Assembly: GCF_014897705.1 (NCBI RefSeq)
Contig: NZ_JABUXV010000024.1
Span: forward strand, 1 to 54,004
Direction: 5' to 3'
DNA from: Brachybacterium sp. FME24
Lineage (GTDB): Bacteria > Actinomycetota > Actinomycetes > Actinomycetales > Dermabacteraceae
DNA length: 54,004 nt
Both the position numbers and the translations under genes were made by a program. The notes below the pieces were generated by a model that did no database searches, was not told where the DNA came from, and was given only the letters and a program-made list of their open reading frames with translations. This document shows, piece after piece, positions 1 through 8,242 of this stretch (position 1 is its first letter; each line of letters opens with the position of its first letter).

Positions 1-55
1 GTTCTCCCGGTTCAGGTCATCGGCAGGTCGCGCCTGGGGGCGACCCTGCTCGTTG
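1..55. repeat. Direct repeat copy B (55 bp)
   Basis: Bases 1-55 are identical to 246-300. The copy begins exactly at the window edge, so it may extend further left. The offset between copies is 245 bp, one short of a multiple of three. With the missing base at 114/115 restored the offset is 246 and both copies encode the same peptide (NEQGRPQARPADDLNREN). Confidence 0.95.
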
Positions 56-1919
56 GCGGCCTGCTGCGGCGTGCCGCCCTCGGCCAGGCGCGGGTCGGAT
101 GCTCCTGCACCTGCCCTGCACCTGCACCTGCACCTGCACCTGCACCTGCACCTGCACCTGCACCTGCACCTGCACCTGCACCTGCTCCGGCGGCTGCACC
201 GGCCGATGTGGGCTGGGTGCCACCGCCGTGGGCCTGTCCGAGATCGTTCTCCCGGTTCAGGTCATCGGCAGGTCGCGCCTGGGGGCGACCCTGCTCGTTG
301 CCGGCCGGGGAGACCTCGTCCTCAGCGCGTGAGGCCCGACGACCGCGCGGGTTCTCCGCCTCGTCCAGAGGGTCCTGGGCGTTCGGCCCGGCCGGGCCGC
401 GATCTGCAGGGTCCGAGGCGTGGCGCTCGGCTCCCACGGGGCCCTGGGGATTCGGCTGCTCGCCGAATCGTGCGGCCTCCGCGTCCCTGTCGCGACCGGC
501 CTCGGGACGTGACGCCGCGGCGCCTCCGGCAACTGCACCACCGGCTACGGCGCCACCTGCAACGGCGCCGCCAGCAGCGGTTCCGGTGCCGACGTCACCC
601 GGGCGGTGCTCGGTGTTCGAGGCACCGTGCACGGGATCGCGCCCGGCGCCGGCACCGGCATCGGCCTCCGTACCGGGTCGTGCAGATGCGGCGTCGGACT
701 GCGCGGTGCGCTGGGCCGGGCGGCCGGTGTCCTGCACTCGGGCGTCGTGGTCGCCGCGGTTCTCGCCGCGATCATCGGCGCGCGAGACGCGCTCCTCGAT
801 CGTGCTGTCCTCGAGAGGCTGGCCTTCGGTCTGACCCCCGACCTTGTCGTTGCCGGGGGCAGCGCCGGCGTCGCGGGAGTCGCTCCGGCCGGCCTGGTCG
901 GCACCCTGCTCGGTGCGAGCGGCGTGTGCTCCATGGCTCTCGGTGGCGTGGCCATTCTGAGCGGGAGTGTCCTGGGGGCGGCCGCCCGGGGAACGGCCAG
1001 CCTCCAGATCCTCACGGGCCCGCCGATCGTCCGGGCGCGGGTCGCCGTCGTGAGCATCGGTGCGGTCACGATCACGATCATCGCCGCGGTCGTGCGCAGA
1101 GGCGGCGGCAGCACCTGCGCCGACGCCCGCTGCTCCGGCGACACCCGCAGCAGCGGCCGTGGTCCCGCCTCGGTGTGCGTCAGAGTCGTTGCGGTCGTTG
1201 CGGTCGTTGCGGTCGTGACCGGCATCGTCCAGGCCACGACCGTCGGCTGCGGCGCCCTCACGGGGTGCCTCGGCCGTGCGATCTCGGGGGGCCTGCGCGG
1301 TCGGATCCTGGGCTGCAGCGGTGTCCCGGCGTGCGGGCTCGTCGCGGCGGGCATCGGTCACCGGCTCCTGGGTGGAGCTTGCGGTCCCGTCGCGGTCGGA
1401 GGCCGCACCAGCGGCTGCTCCTCCAGCGGTGCCGGCGGCAGCGCCACCGGCCGCACCGGCGCCCGCGCCGTGCCCCGTGTCGGACTTGGCGGCGGCTTTG
1501 TCGCGCGGAGTGTCGGGATCCGGAGCGTCAGGGTCGAGGCGATCGGCCTCGGCGAGACGCTCATCCACAGCGCTGCGATCCTGTTCGACGGCGGAACGCT
1601 GCTTGTCCGCATCGGCCCGACGACGCTCGGCGGCGATCTGCTCCTGCTCCGCAGCCTTGGCCTTCTTCTCGGCGTCGAGCCGAGCACGATCGGCCTCGAG
1701 CTCGCTCTCCTTGGCCTTCAGATCGCGTTCCTGAACTGCCTCTTCCTCCTGCTTCGCCTGTTCACGCAGCTCGGCGGCGCGCCGACGATCCTCTTCCTGC
1801 TGCTTCGCCTTGCGGCGCTTGGACGCCAGCGTGCCCAGCACGATCAGAACGATCAGGACGATCAGGACCAGCACGATGATCCCGATGAGTGCGGGTAGTG
1901 AGATGGGGAGGTCGTTCAT
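12..1919 (-). CDS. Membrane-anchored coiled-coil, low-complexity protein (3' end frameshifted)
   Basis: The ATG at 1917-1919 has a good AAGGAG ribosome-binding site; an in-frame ATG 34 codons upstream has none. About 635 residues as read. Residues ~5-30 form one strongly hydrophobic Ile/Leu/Val helix, followed by a basic stop-transfer patch (SKRRKAK). Then come roughly 100 residues of Glu/Lys/Ala/Arg coiled coil, and a very long Asp/Arg/Ala/Gly-rich tail with short tandem units (NDR x3, AGGAV x3, a long Ala-Gly run). I infer a single-pass membrane protein with a disordered tail; function unknown. The stop at 12-14 is reached only because one base is missing after 114. In the corrected frame the protein continues as DPRLAEGGTPQQAANEQGR and runs off the window, so the C-terminus given here is probably not real. 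It is divergent from the jetB-like gene. Confidence 0.7.
   Translation of the reverse strand: MNDLPISLPALIGIIVLVLIVLIVLIVLGTLASKRRKAKQQEEDRRRAAELREQAKQEEEAVQERDLKAKESELEADRARLDAEKKAKAAEQEQIAAERRRADADKQRSAVEQDRSAVDERLAEADRLDPDAPDPDTPRDKAAAKSDTGHGAGAGAAGGAAAGTAGGAAAGAASDRDGTASSTQEPVTDARRDEPARRDTAAAQDPTAQAPRDRTAEAPREGAAADGRGLDDAGHDRNDRNDRNDSDAHRGGTTAAAAGVAGAAGVGAGAAAASAHDRGDDRDRDRTDAHDGDPRPDDRRAREDLEAGRSPGGRPQDTPAQNGHATESHGAHAARTEQGADQAGRSDSRDAGAAPGNDKVGGQTEGQPLEDSTIEERVSRADDRGENRGDHDARVQDTGRPAQRTAQSDAASARPGTEADAGAGAGRDPVHGASNTEHRPGDVGTGTAAGGAVAGGAVAGGAVAGGAAASRPEAGRDRDAEAARFGEQPNPQGPVGAERHASDPADRGPAGPNAQDPLDEAENPRGRRASRAEDEVSPAGNEQGRPQARPADDLNRENDLGQAHGGGTQPTSAGAAAGAGAGAGAGAGAGAGAGAGAGAGAGQVQEHPTRAWPRAARRSRPPTSRVAPRRDLPMT
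104..186. repeat. Hexanucleotide tandem array with one 5-nt unit
   Basis: The unit CCTGCA (plus strand) occurs 11 times perfectly at 115-180, with a variant CCTGCT at 181-186 and another copy at 104-109. The unit at 110-114 is CCTGC, lacking its final A. On the coding (minus) strand the array encodes an Ala-Gly dipeptide run. The short unit shifts the reading frame of the gene downstream of it. Confidence 0.93.
246..300. repeat. Direct repeat copy A (55 bp)
   Basis: This is the second copy of the 55-bp direct repeat also present at 1-55. It lies inside the coding region of the leftward repeat-rich membrane protein and is read in the main frame there. Flanking bases diverge immediately after position 300. 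Confidence 0.95.
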
Positions 1920-2069
1920 CGTCGGCTCCTTGCGGTCGGCTGCTCCGCCCGATCGAGCGGAGTAAATCCTGCTCTCAGAGCCGATTCCACCAGATATCGG
2001 GGTCCGATGGACAGAGTTCACAGGGATCGGGCATGCACGGAACGTTCGGTTCGCGTCAGCGGACGCCGG

Positions 2070-2083
2070 TAAGGTATGTCCCC
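2070..2083 (+). promoter_or_regulatory. Candidate leaderless promoter of jetB-like gene
   Basis: TAAGGT at 2070-2075 resembles an actinobacterial -10 box and ends eight bases before the GTG at 2084. TTCGGT at 2045-2050 is a weak -35 (19-bp spacer). No Shine-Dalgarno precedes the GTG, which fits a leaderless transcript. Confidence 0.45.
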
Positions 2084-2788
2084 GTGACCAGCTCAGCGCT
2101 CCGTACCGCAGCCGATGACGCCCGGGATTCCGACGGCGGCGACACGCCGCCGATCCCCGGCGCCGCGCTCGTCGACGACTCCCGGCGGGTGCTCGTCCAC
2201 CTGATGCAGGGCCCGTTCCTCGATGGTCGACGCGACCCCGCGCGGTACGCCCAGCTGCTGCGCGACCGGGCCTCGCTCGAGGCGCGGCTCGCGGACCTCT
2301 TCCTCGAGCTGGTGGTCGACGACGATGCGCAGGTCGCCTTCGTGCGCCAGAGCGAATCCGATCCCGACGCTCCGAAGCTGCTGCGCCGACTGACCGGATT
2401 GAACCGCCTGGACTCGGTGTTGTTGCTGGTCCTGCGGCAAATGTTGCTCACCCAATCTTCCCGCGGGCAGCGCACCGTGGTCTCCGAGGCGGAAGTGCAG
2501 CAGGCGCTCGCCGCCTATCGCCGCACCACCTCGACCGACGAGGCAGGCTTCGCCAAAGAGGTCCGCGCTTCGATCGCGAAGGTCCAACGCGCAGGACTGC
2601 TCGACGAGCAGGGCGACGACTACGAGGTCTCCCCGGTCTTGCGCCTCATGATCGGGCCCGACGCCGCACGCGAGTTCATCGCGCTGTATCGGGAAGCCGG
2701 CGTCGGCGGTCTCGAGGACCCGAGCGACAGTGGTGACAGCGGCGACGAGGGCTCTGTGACGGACGGCGGCGACGCGAGCGCCGAGTAG
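2084..2788 (+). CDS. jetB: JetB-like DUF4194 protein (MukE/KITE-type condensin subunit)
   Basis: About 234 residues from the GTG at 2084; an in-frame ATG at 2033 is possible but has no clear ribosome site. The core matches the DUF4194 pattern: VLVHLMQGPFLDGRRDPA near the start, LADLFLELVVD, AFVRQSE, PKLLRRLTGLNRLDSVLLL, EVQQALAAYRR, DEAGFAKEV and SPVLRLMIGPD. In Wadjet (JetABCD) and MksBEF complexes this subunit is the KITE/winged-helix partner that binds the kleisin JetA next to the SMC-like ATPase JetC. Normally jetA precedes it and jetC follows directly. Here the left neighbour is a divergent membrane protein, the right neighbour a convergent wall-polymer gene, and the only JetC-like gene lies 13.4 kb away. 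The C-terminus is an acidic Asp/Ser/Gly tail. Family assignment is firm; a working complex is not shown. Confidence 0.82.
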   Translation: MTSSALRTAADDARDSDGGDTPPIPGAALVDDSRRVLVHLMQGPFLDGRRDPARYAQLLRDRASLEARLADLFLELVVDDDAQVAFVRQSESDPDAPKLLRRLTGLNRLDSVLLLVLRQMLLTQSSRGQRTVVSEAEVQQALAAYRRTTSTDEAGFAKEVRASIAKVQRAGLLDEQGDDYEVSPVLRLMIGPDAAREFIALYREAGVGGLEDPSDSGDSGDEGSVTDGGDASAE

Positions 2789-2881
2789 GTCCCGGGCACT
2801 GTTCGACCGACTGGTCGACCTCCCGCCTCGCGGGCGGCGGCGACGGGCAGCTGACTGCCTCCGCAGAGGCGGCTCGTGGCC

Positions 2882-4735
2882 TCACTCGTCCTTGTCGTCC
2901 TCGGAACCGTCGTCGGGGTCCACCCCGCGCCCCGGCCGGCTGTCGCTGCCATGGGCCTCGGAGCCACCTTCTTCGCCTTCGGCGGGGGCAGTCATCGCCG
3001 GAGCGGTCTTCCCGGCATGCAGGACGACATCGCGTGCAGCCCCCACGAAGGCCTCCGCGTAGTTCTCCGGGGCGAAGGGACCGAGGTAGTACTCACGGGT
3101 TGCTCTGCGCTGCTCGGACTTGGTGTCGTGCAGCAGCAGCTCGTCGAGGGCCTGGTCGAGGTTGGACAGGTCCTTGGTGATGACGTAGGAGGAGCGGGCG
3201 AGCGGGAACGCCCGCTCGAACTCGTCGACCGTAGCGGTCATGGTGACCAGGCCGTAGGGCTTGCCCGAGTGCAGGAAGTCCGGCACCACCGACGAGACGT
3301 CGGAGATCATCGCGTCGGCCGCGTTGAAGCATCCGAAAGCATCCAGCTCCTTCTCCGCCGGGGGGCCGTACAGATGTGCGCGGCCGCTCGCATCCTGGTC
3401 GGCACGCAATATCTCGTGGATCTCGACGATGCGCTGCCGGGCTTCCGGATTGCGATAGCTGTATGGATGGGGGCGGAAGACGACCGTCCGCTCTCGGGCG
3501 ACCAGCTCACGGATGATCGCCGGGCCCACCGGCAGGGAGCCGTAGTTCGTGTCGGCGTAATGACCCTCCCACGTCGGCGCGTAGAGCACCGTGCGCACCG
3601 GGATGTTCTCGGGGCGCTGCTGCTCGACCGCCTCCACCTGCGGGCGGCCCACGATCGTGAACTTGTCCTTGGGGATGTCCACGCCGTTGTCCTCGTAGCG
3701 GTCGATCCCGGCCTGGCCTGCCACGAAGACCTTGTCGTAGAGCGCGGTGACAGGATTGAAGCTGGAGGCCTTGTCGCTGTCGCCGTGCAGCAACTGCACG
3801 TGGGTCAGGTGCGGGTATCGCACCAGGTGCACGTTCGGGGCGGAGTTGTTCACGTAGAAGGCAGCGGTCATGGTCGGCGTGACCACATCGTCGAGCTGCC
3901 AGATGTTCGTGCGCACGACCACGGGGGCGTCGGTCAGGGAGGTGATCTCGCGGAAGGCCGAGGTGCGGCGCAGGACGACGATGAACTTCTCGCCGGTGCG
4001 CTCGAGGAACTCGATCCACATGCCCACCTGGTAGGAGGATCCCGCCGGGACCCCGTAGTACAGGATGAACGTCGGGTCGTACGCCTCGACCGCCGCATAC
4101 AGGTTGTTGTCGGAGTCGACCGACTCACGGATGCGCTGGAACGAGTCCAGCGCGGAGGCGCCGGCCACGACGAGCGCGATGAGCGGCAGCACGAGCAGGG
4201 GCCCTGCCGGGACGCCGAGCAGCAGGAGGATGCCCGCGAAGGCCGTCACGGCCAGGTCGAGGAAAAGGACGACGTTCACGGGGAGCTTCGGCCCGCGGGT
4301 GTCGGAGATCCCGGGCAGGTTCTCGACCCGCAGTTTGCGACCCGGGGCGACCCGGGTGACGACGGGCTCGGCGAGCGGGACCAGTGCGAACAGGATGACC
4401 GCCACCCACCCCGCAGGCCCTGTGCCTCCGGTGCCCCAGGCGATCGCGAGGGGCAGCAGACCCAGCAGGAGCCGAATCCCGTGCTCGCCGGTGAGCGCCG
4501 TACGCGTCACGTGCTTGCGCAGGCGCCGGAATCCACGGCGGAGGAGGACGAAGAACGGGTAGACGGCAGGGAGGGCGGCGAGGGCCGGGTGGACTCCGAT
4601 CGCCATCAGCGCCAGTGGTGCCATCGCGAACACCGTCTGCGTCAGGCGCCTCCGAAGGCTGCTGACGCGGCTCCAGGGAACTGACAACCTGCGAGCGGGC
4701 AGCGCAGTGCTGCCTGCGGTTTCGTTCTGGGTCAT
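2882..4735 (-). CDS. CDP-glycerol/ribitol phosphotransferase with N-terminal membrane domain (TagF/TarL type)
   Basis: About 617 residues from the ATG at 4733-4735; AGGAG lies ten bases upstream, and a GTG two codons earlier (4741) would have tighter spacing. Residues ~25-220 contain four or five hydrophobic segments. The C-terminal half is a CDP-glycerol glycerophosphotransferase domain with the family landmarks LLHGDSDK, VGRPQVE, LYAPTWEG, VFRPHPYS and ISDVSSVVPDFLHSGKPYG. Such enzymes add or polymerise polyol-phosphate units from CDP-polyol onto the wall teichoic acid primer at the inner membrane face. The extra membrane domain and the acidic tail (last ~40 residues) are unlike short TagB enzymes. 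Convergent with jetB and divergent from the TarS-like gene. Whether the substrate is CDP-glycerol or CDP-ribitol cannot be told from this gene alone; the nearby CDP-ribitol genes favour ribitol. Confidence 0.82.
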   Translation of the reverse strand: MTQNETAGSTALPARRLSVPWSRVSSLRRRLTQTVFAMAPLALMAIGVHPALAALPAVYPFFVLLRRGFRRLRKHVTRTALTGEHGIRLLLGLLPLAIAWGTGGTGPAGWVAVILFALVPLAEPVVTRVAPGRKLRVENLPGISDTRGPKLPVNVVLFLDLAVTAFAGILLLLGVPAGPLLVLPLIALVVAGASALDSFQRIRESVDSDNNLYAAVEAYDPTFILYYGVPAGSSYQVGMWIEFLERTGEKFIVVLRRTSAFREITSLTDAPVVVRTNIWQLDDVVTPTMTAAFYVNNSAPNVHLVRYPHLTHVQLLHGDSDKASSFNPVTALYDKVFVAGQAGIDRYEDNGVDIPKDKFTIVGRPQVEAVEQQRPENIPVRTVLYAPTWEGHYADTNYGSLPVGPAIIRELVARERTVVFRPHPYSYRNPEARQRIVEIHEILRADQDASGRAHLYGPPAEKELDAFGCFNAADAMISDVSSVVPDFLHSGKPYGLVTMTATVDEFERAFPLARSSYVITKDLSNLDQALDELLLHDTKSEQRRATREYYLGPFAPENYAEAFVGAARDVVLHAGKTAPAMTAPAEGEEGGSEAHGSDSRPGRGVDPDDGSEDDKDE

Positions 4736-5059
4736 CGCCACGGGACTCCTCATGGGGACGGAATGATCAGGAGGGGACAGGCGCGCAGTTCGGCGAGTGC
4801 TCATGGAAACGTCGGGACCGCGGCCGACCGAGCGAAAGGCCGGCCCGGCATGCCAGGAATTCGGCGCGAGTACACCATACGTGCGACCGCTGTTCATCCC
4901 GTGGACATCTGTGGATGTTCGGAGCTACTCTGGCGATTCATCGGTGCCGGCGGGGGACCCGAGAGAACGTCGACGTCCCTGTCGCCGTGTCGATGACGCT
5001 GATGCGAGAGCGAAGCTCGCGAGACTTCTGACCTGCAATGCTGCGGAGCGATTCTCTTC
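4736..5059. other. Divergent intergenic region of the wall-polymer genes
   Basis: 324 bases with no credible ORF. It holds a rightward promoter (see 4902-4931) and a possible leftward -10 (TATGGT, complement of 4874-4879) for the phosphotransferase gene. I see no strong hairpin or operator repeat. Confidence 0.6.
4902..4931 (+). promoter_or_regulatory. Promoter of the TarS-like gene
   Basis: TGGACA at 4902-4907, an 18-bp spacer, then TACTCT at 4926-4931 makes a near-consensus sigma-70-type promoter. Transcription would start near 4938, leaving a leader of about 120 bases before the ATG at 5060. Confidence 0.6.
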
Positions 5060-7072
5060 ATGGCCGATGGCGCCGACATGATTGACACCCCTGAGGCAAC
5101 CCCTCTCATCTCGATGATCATCCCGGTCTACAACTCCCGGACGTACCTCGCCGAGTCCCTCGACTCGTTGCTCGAGCAGGGCCTGTCCGAGTCCGAGCTG
5201 GAGGTCGTCATGGTCGACGACGGCTCGGACGACGGCTCCGAGATGATCGTGGACGAGTACGCGCAGAGGTACCCGAACTTCCGCGCGATCCACCAGGCGC
5301 AGTCCGGCGGCCCGGCCTCGCCGTGCAACGAAGGGATCTGGGCTTCGCGAGGTCGCTACTTCTTCCTCCTGGGCTCGGACGATGTGATGACGCCCAACGC
5401 CCTGCGCGAACTCGTCGACGTCGCAGAGCGAGAGGGCTCCGATGTGGTCATCCCGAAGCTCGGGAGCCTCGGCGGGCGTCGCACCCCGGGCAGCGTCTAC
5501 AAGAAGACCGTGTACGACGCAGATCTCGTGGAGCACAAGATCTTCAACACCCTTAGCGCGGTCAAGCTCTTCCGCAGAGAGCTCGTGGAGCGCACCGGTG
5601 CGTACCACCCGCCCCATCTCCGCGTCGGATCGGACCAGCCTTTCGTCGCGGCCCTCTACCTCGCCGCGAGCAGGTTCAGCATCTGCGCCGATCGCGAATT
5701 CGTCCTGATCCGGCGGCGCACGGACGGCTCCAACATCACCCGCACGTTCCGCTCGCCCGTGGAGTACGCCGACCTCGCGAGCGCGGTCCTGTCCGCGATC
5801 GTCACCGGGACCGAGCCCGGTGCCCTGCGAGATGGGATCGTTCGACGCACCTTCCGACGGGAGCTCCCCCCGATCCTCGGGGCAGCGTTCCTCGACCTGC
5901 CCGAGGACGAGCAGCGTCGCGTCGCCGATCGGGTCCGGGAGATGCTCGCACCGGTCTACCACGACGTCACCGCCCCGTATATCGAGCCGCTCACGCGGAC
6001 CAAGGTCGATCTCGCGATCGCCGGGGACCTGGAGAGCCTGCAGGAGGTCATCGCCTGGCAGTCGCGCGGTGAGACGCGAGCCGTCCATGACGGAGCACGC
6101 TTCAGGTATCCGATCCCGCCGGAACTTGCCGCGAGGATCGGTGAGCACCGCATTCACCCGCCCGTGGTGCGGGGAGAGGTGACCCTGACCGGGGTCTCGT
6201 GCCGCGGACGCGTCGTCGAGCTCCGCGCAACCGTCCTCGCCGAAGACTGCAGGACGCCTGCGCCGGTCACGCTCCTGCGCCTGCGCCACCGCGGGACGGA
6301 CGAGGCGGTCGATATCCCGACCCAGGTCGAGCGTCCCGTGGACGCGCCGTCCGGCAGCGGGAACGCGGTGCGGGCAGCGGTCGATCTGCGCGAGTTCACC
6401 TCGGGCGTCTGGGACGCGTACATGGTCCAGCGCTTCGGGGACGACGAGATCCTGACCCGGTTCGGCGCGAAGCGGTCCGAGCAGGTGGACGCCGAGTCGA
6501 TCTATCTCTTCCCGGACGGGGGTGACGCACCTCCGCTGGGCAAGCTGTACTTCACGCGCGGGCCCGAGAACCTCTCGATCGACCTCGGCTTCACCCATAC
6601 GCAGAACGACCTGCCGGAGGCATCGGTACGCGGCGTCATCGACCACAGCGGTGCCTCCGAACTGGCCATCCTCGCGGTGACCAGTCGCGGATCCGTGACG
6701 TATCACGTGCCGGCCGACGGCGGGGCGACGTCGCGCAGTACCCGCGCCGCGCATTCCACCCTGAGTGGTGGCCTGGTCTGCGTCGTACTGCCCTCGGATC
6801 TCCCGCACAGTGGCCCAGCGCGCCGTCTGATCCTCCAGGACGGCGATGCCACGCGGAGCATTCCGCTGCCGCCGTCCGCCGAACCCGGCATCGCGCCCGC
6901 GGGGCCCGCGGGGTCGCAGACCTGGCGAGAGGGCGAACGGACCGGAGACATCCTCCGTCAGGCCGTGGACGACCTCCGTGTCGTCGGCCGCAGATCGGCG
7001 CGACGGGTGCGGCAGGAGGCGACGTCCCTGCCTCAGCGCGTACGCGGGGTGCTCGGACCGCAGCGGCGGTGA
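5060..7072 (+). CDS. TarS-like GT2 glycosyltransferase (teichoic acid sugar transferase)
   Basis: 670 residues. The N-terminal ~330 residues are a GT-A fold: ISMIIPVYNSRTYL, VVMVDDGSDDGS, QSGGPASPCNEG, a GSDD metal-binding motif, FNTLSAVKLFRRELV and VGSDQPF, where the Asp aligns with the proposed catalytic base of Staphylococcus TarS. The C-terminal half, with beta-rich segments such as IYLFPDGG and LYFTRGPENLSIDL, resembles the TarS oligomerisation region. TarS-type enzymes attach GlcNAc from UDP-GlcNAc to ribitol-phosphate repeats in the cytoplasm before export. The sugar here is inferred, not proven. The ATG at 5060 has GGAG 11 bases upstream; an ATG at 5078 is an alternative. The gene is followed by the exporter genes tagG and tagH on the same strand. 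Confidence 0.82.
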   Translation: MADGADMIDTPEATPLISMIIPVYNSRTYLAESLDSLLEQGLSESELEVVMVDDGSDDGSEMIVDEYAQRYPNFRAIHQAQSGGPASPCNEGIWASRGRYFFLLGSDDVMTPNALRELVDVAEREGSDVVIPKLGSLGGRRTPGSVYKKTVYDADLVEHKIFNTLSAVKLFRRELVERTGAYHPPHLRVGSDQPFVAALYLAASRFSICADREFVLIRRRTDGSNITRTFRSPVEYADLASAVLSAIVTGTEPGALRDGIVRRTFRRELPPILGAAFLDLPEDEQRRVADRVREMLAPVYHDVTAPYIEPLTRTKVDLAIAGDLESLQEVIAWQSRGETRAVHDGARFRYPIPPELAARIGEHRIHPPVVRGEVTLTGVSCRGRVVELRATVLAEDCRTPAPVTLLRLRHRGTDEAVDIPTQVERPVDAPSGSGNAVRAAVDLREFTSGVWDAYMVQRFGDDEILTRFGAKRSEQVDAESIYLFPDGGDAPPLGKLYFTRGPENLSIDLGFTHTQNDLPEASVRGVIDHSGASELAILAVTSRGSVTYHVPADGGATSRSTRAAHSTLSGGLVCVVLPSDLPHSGPARRLILQDGDATRSIPLPPSAEPGIAPAGPAGSQTWREGERTGDILRQAVDDLRVVGRRSARRVRQEATSLPQRVRGVLGPQRR

Positions 7073-7294
7073 CGACGCCGCTGAGGTCCGACAGGTCTCC
7101 TCCGGCTGAAGTGGCCCCGCGGAACATGCCCCGAGGGGCATCGGTCACGGCAACTGCGTCCTATCGGCCGGTCGTCGTAGAGTGGCACGTCGCGCGGGTG
7201 CGGTGGAGACCACTGCGGCGCGTTCGCGTCACTATCATGAACAGACCCCGGGGCCTGTGAGATCGAATTGCCTCGGCGAGATGGGAGCAGTGTC

Positions 7295-8242
7295 TTGACC
7301 GTTGGCGAGGCAGGGAGCGCCGCGGCACCCGAGGTGCCCGCGCCGCTGGAGCGCGTTTTCGACCAGGCGTCGGTGGACCGCGCTGCCCGGGAGAACGGAC
7401 TCGATCAGGTCGGTGTCCGTCCGCGCCTGGTGCCGTACCTCAAGGACCTCTGGACGCGTCGAGCGTTCATCAAGGTGCTCGCCATCTCGAAGGCGTACGC
7501 GGAGAACCAGAACACCTATCTGGGTCAGCTGTGGGCGCTGTTCTCCCCGATCCTCAATGCCACGGTCTACGTGATCATCTTCGGCTTCATCCTGAAGGTC
7601 GGCCGCGAAGGCATCGAGAACACGATCGCGTTCATCGTGGTCGGGGTGTTCATGTTCCGGTTCTTCGAACGATCCGTCATGGCCGGCGCGCACTCCGTCA
7701 ACAAGAACATGAACCTGGTGCGGTCGGTGCAGTTCCCCCGCGCCGTGCTCCCCATCGCGGGAGTCCTCGCCGAGCTCACCGTCCTGGGGCCGGCACTGGT
7801 CGTCATGTGCGTGATCTCGTACTTCTCGGGCTTCCTGCCCATCGCCGGCACGGTGACGATCGACGCGTACTGGCTGCTGCTGTTCCCCGCGGTCGGGCTG
7901 ATGTGGATCTTCTCGACCGGCTGCGCCTTCCTCGTGGCGCGCTGGGTCGCGATCACCCCCGACCTGGACAATCTGCTGCCGCACATCATGCGGGTGCTCA
8001 TGTACAGCTCCGGCGTGATCTTCTCCATCGACCGGTACCTGGGGCAGTTCAGCTGGGGCTGGATCGTCGAGTACCAGCCCGTCGCCGTGTACCTCTATCT
8101 CGTGCGTTCTGCGCTGCTGAACGAGCCCGCGTATCCGCCGGACGGCACGATGTGGCTGCTCGGAGTCGGGTGGGCGGCAGTGTTCGCCCTCGTCGGATTC
8201 GTGGTGTTCTGGCGCGGAGAGGAGCGATACGGTCGTGACTGA
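7295..8242 (+). CDS. tagG: Teichoic acid/polysaccharide ABC exporter permease (TagG/TarG type)
   Basis: ABC-2 type permease of about 315 residues with six predicted membrane helices. Landmarks are YAENQNTYLGQLWALFSPIL, which leads into the first helix, and QFPRAVLPI in the middle. It would form the membrane channel that flips the finished polymer across the membrane. I chose the TTG at 7295 because GGGAG lies seven bases upstream; the longer reading from the TTG at 7268 has no ribosome site. A short GC-rich hairpin (7061-7083) and possible -10 boxes (TAGAGT near 7176, TATCAT at 7233) lie upstream, so it may have its own promoter. It overlaps tagH by eight bases. Confidence 0.87.
   Translation: MTVGEAGSAAAPEVPAPLERVFDQASVDRAARENGLDQVGVRPRLVPYLKDLWTRRAFIKVLAISKAYAENQNTYLGQLWALFSPILNATVYVIIFGFILKVGREGIENTIAFIVVGVFMFRFFERSVMAGAHSVNKNMNLVRSVQFPRAVLPIAGVLAELTVLGPALVVMCVISYFSGFLPIAGTVTIDAYWLLLFPAVGLMWIFSTGCAFLVARWVAITPDLDNLLPHIMRVLMYSSGVIFSIDRYLGQFSWGWIVEYQPVAVYLYLVRSALLNEPAYPPDGTMWLLGVGWAAVFALVGFVVFWRGEERYGRD

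Noticed and set aside
53..1879. Long plus-strand ORFs opposite the repeat-rich membrane protein
   Set aside because: They mirror low-complexity GC-rich codons of the minus-strand gene, lack ribosome sites and have repetitive Arg/His-rich sequence; the minus frame has the good start, membrane helix and coiled coil.
2789..2881. Small hairpins between jetB and the convergent phosphotransferase gene
   Set aside because: Short stems (CGACC/GGTCG and CCTC/GAGG types) could end transcription but are too weak to list as a terminator.
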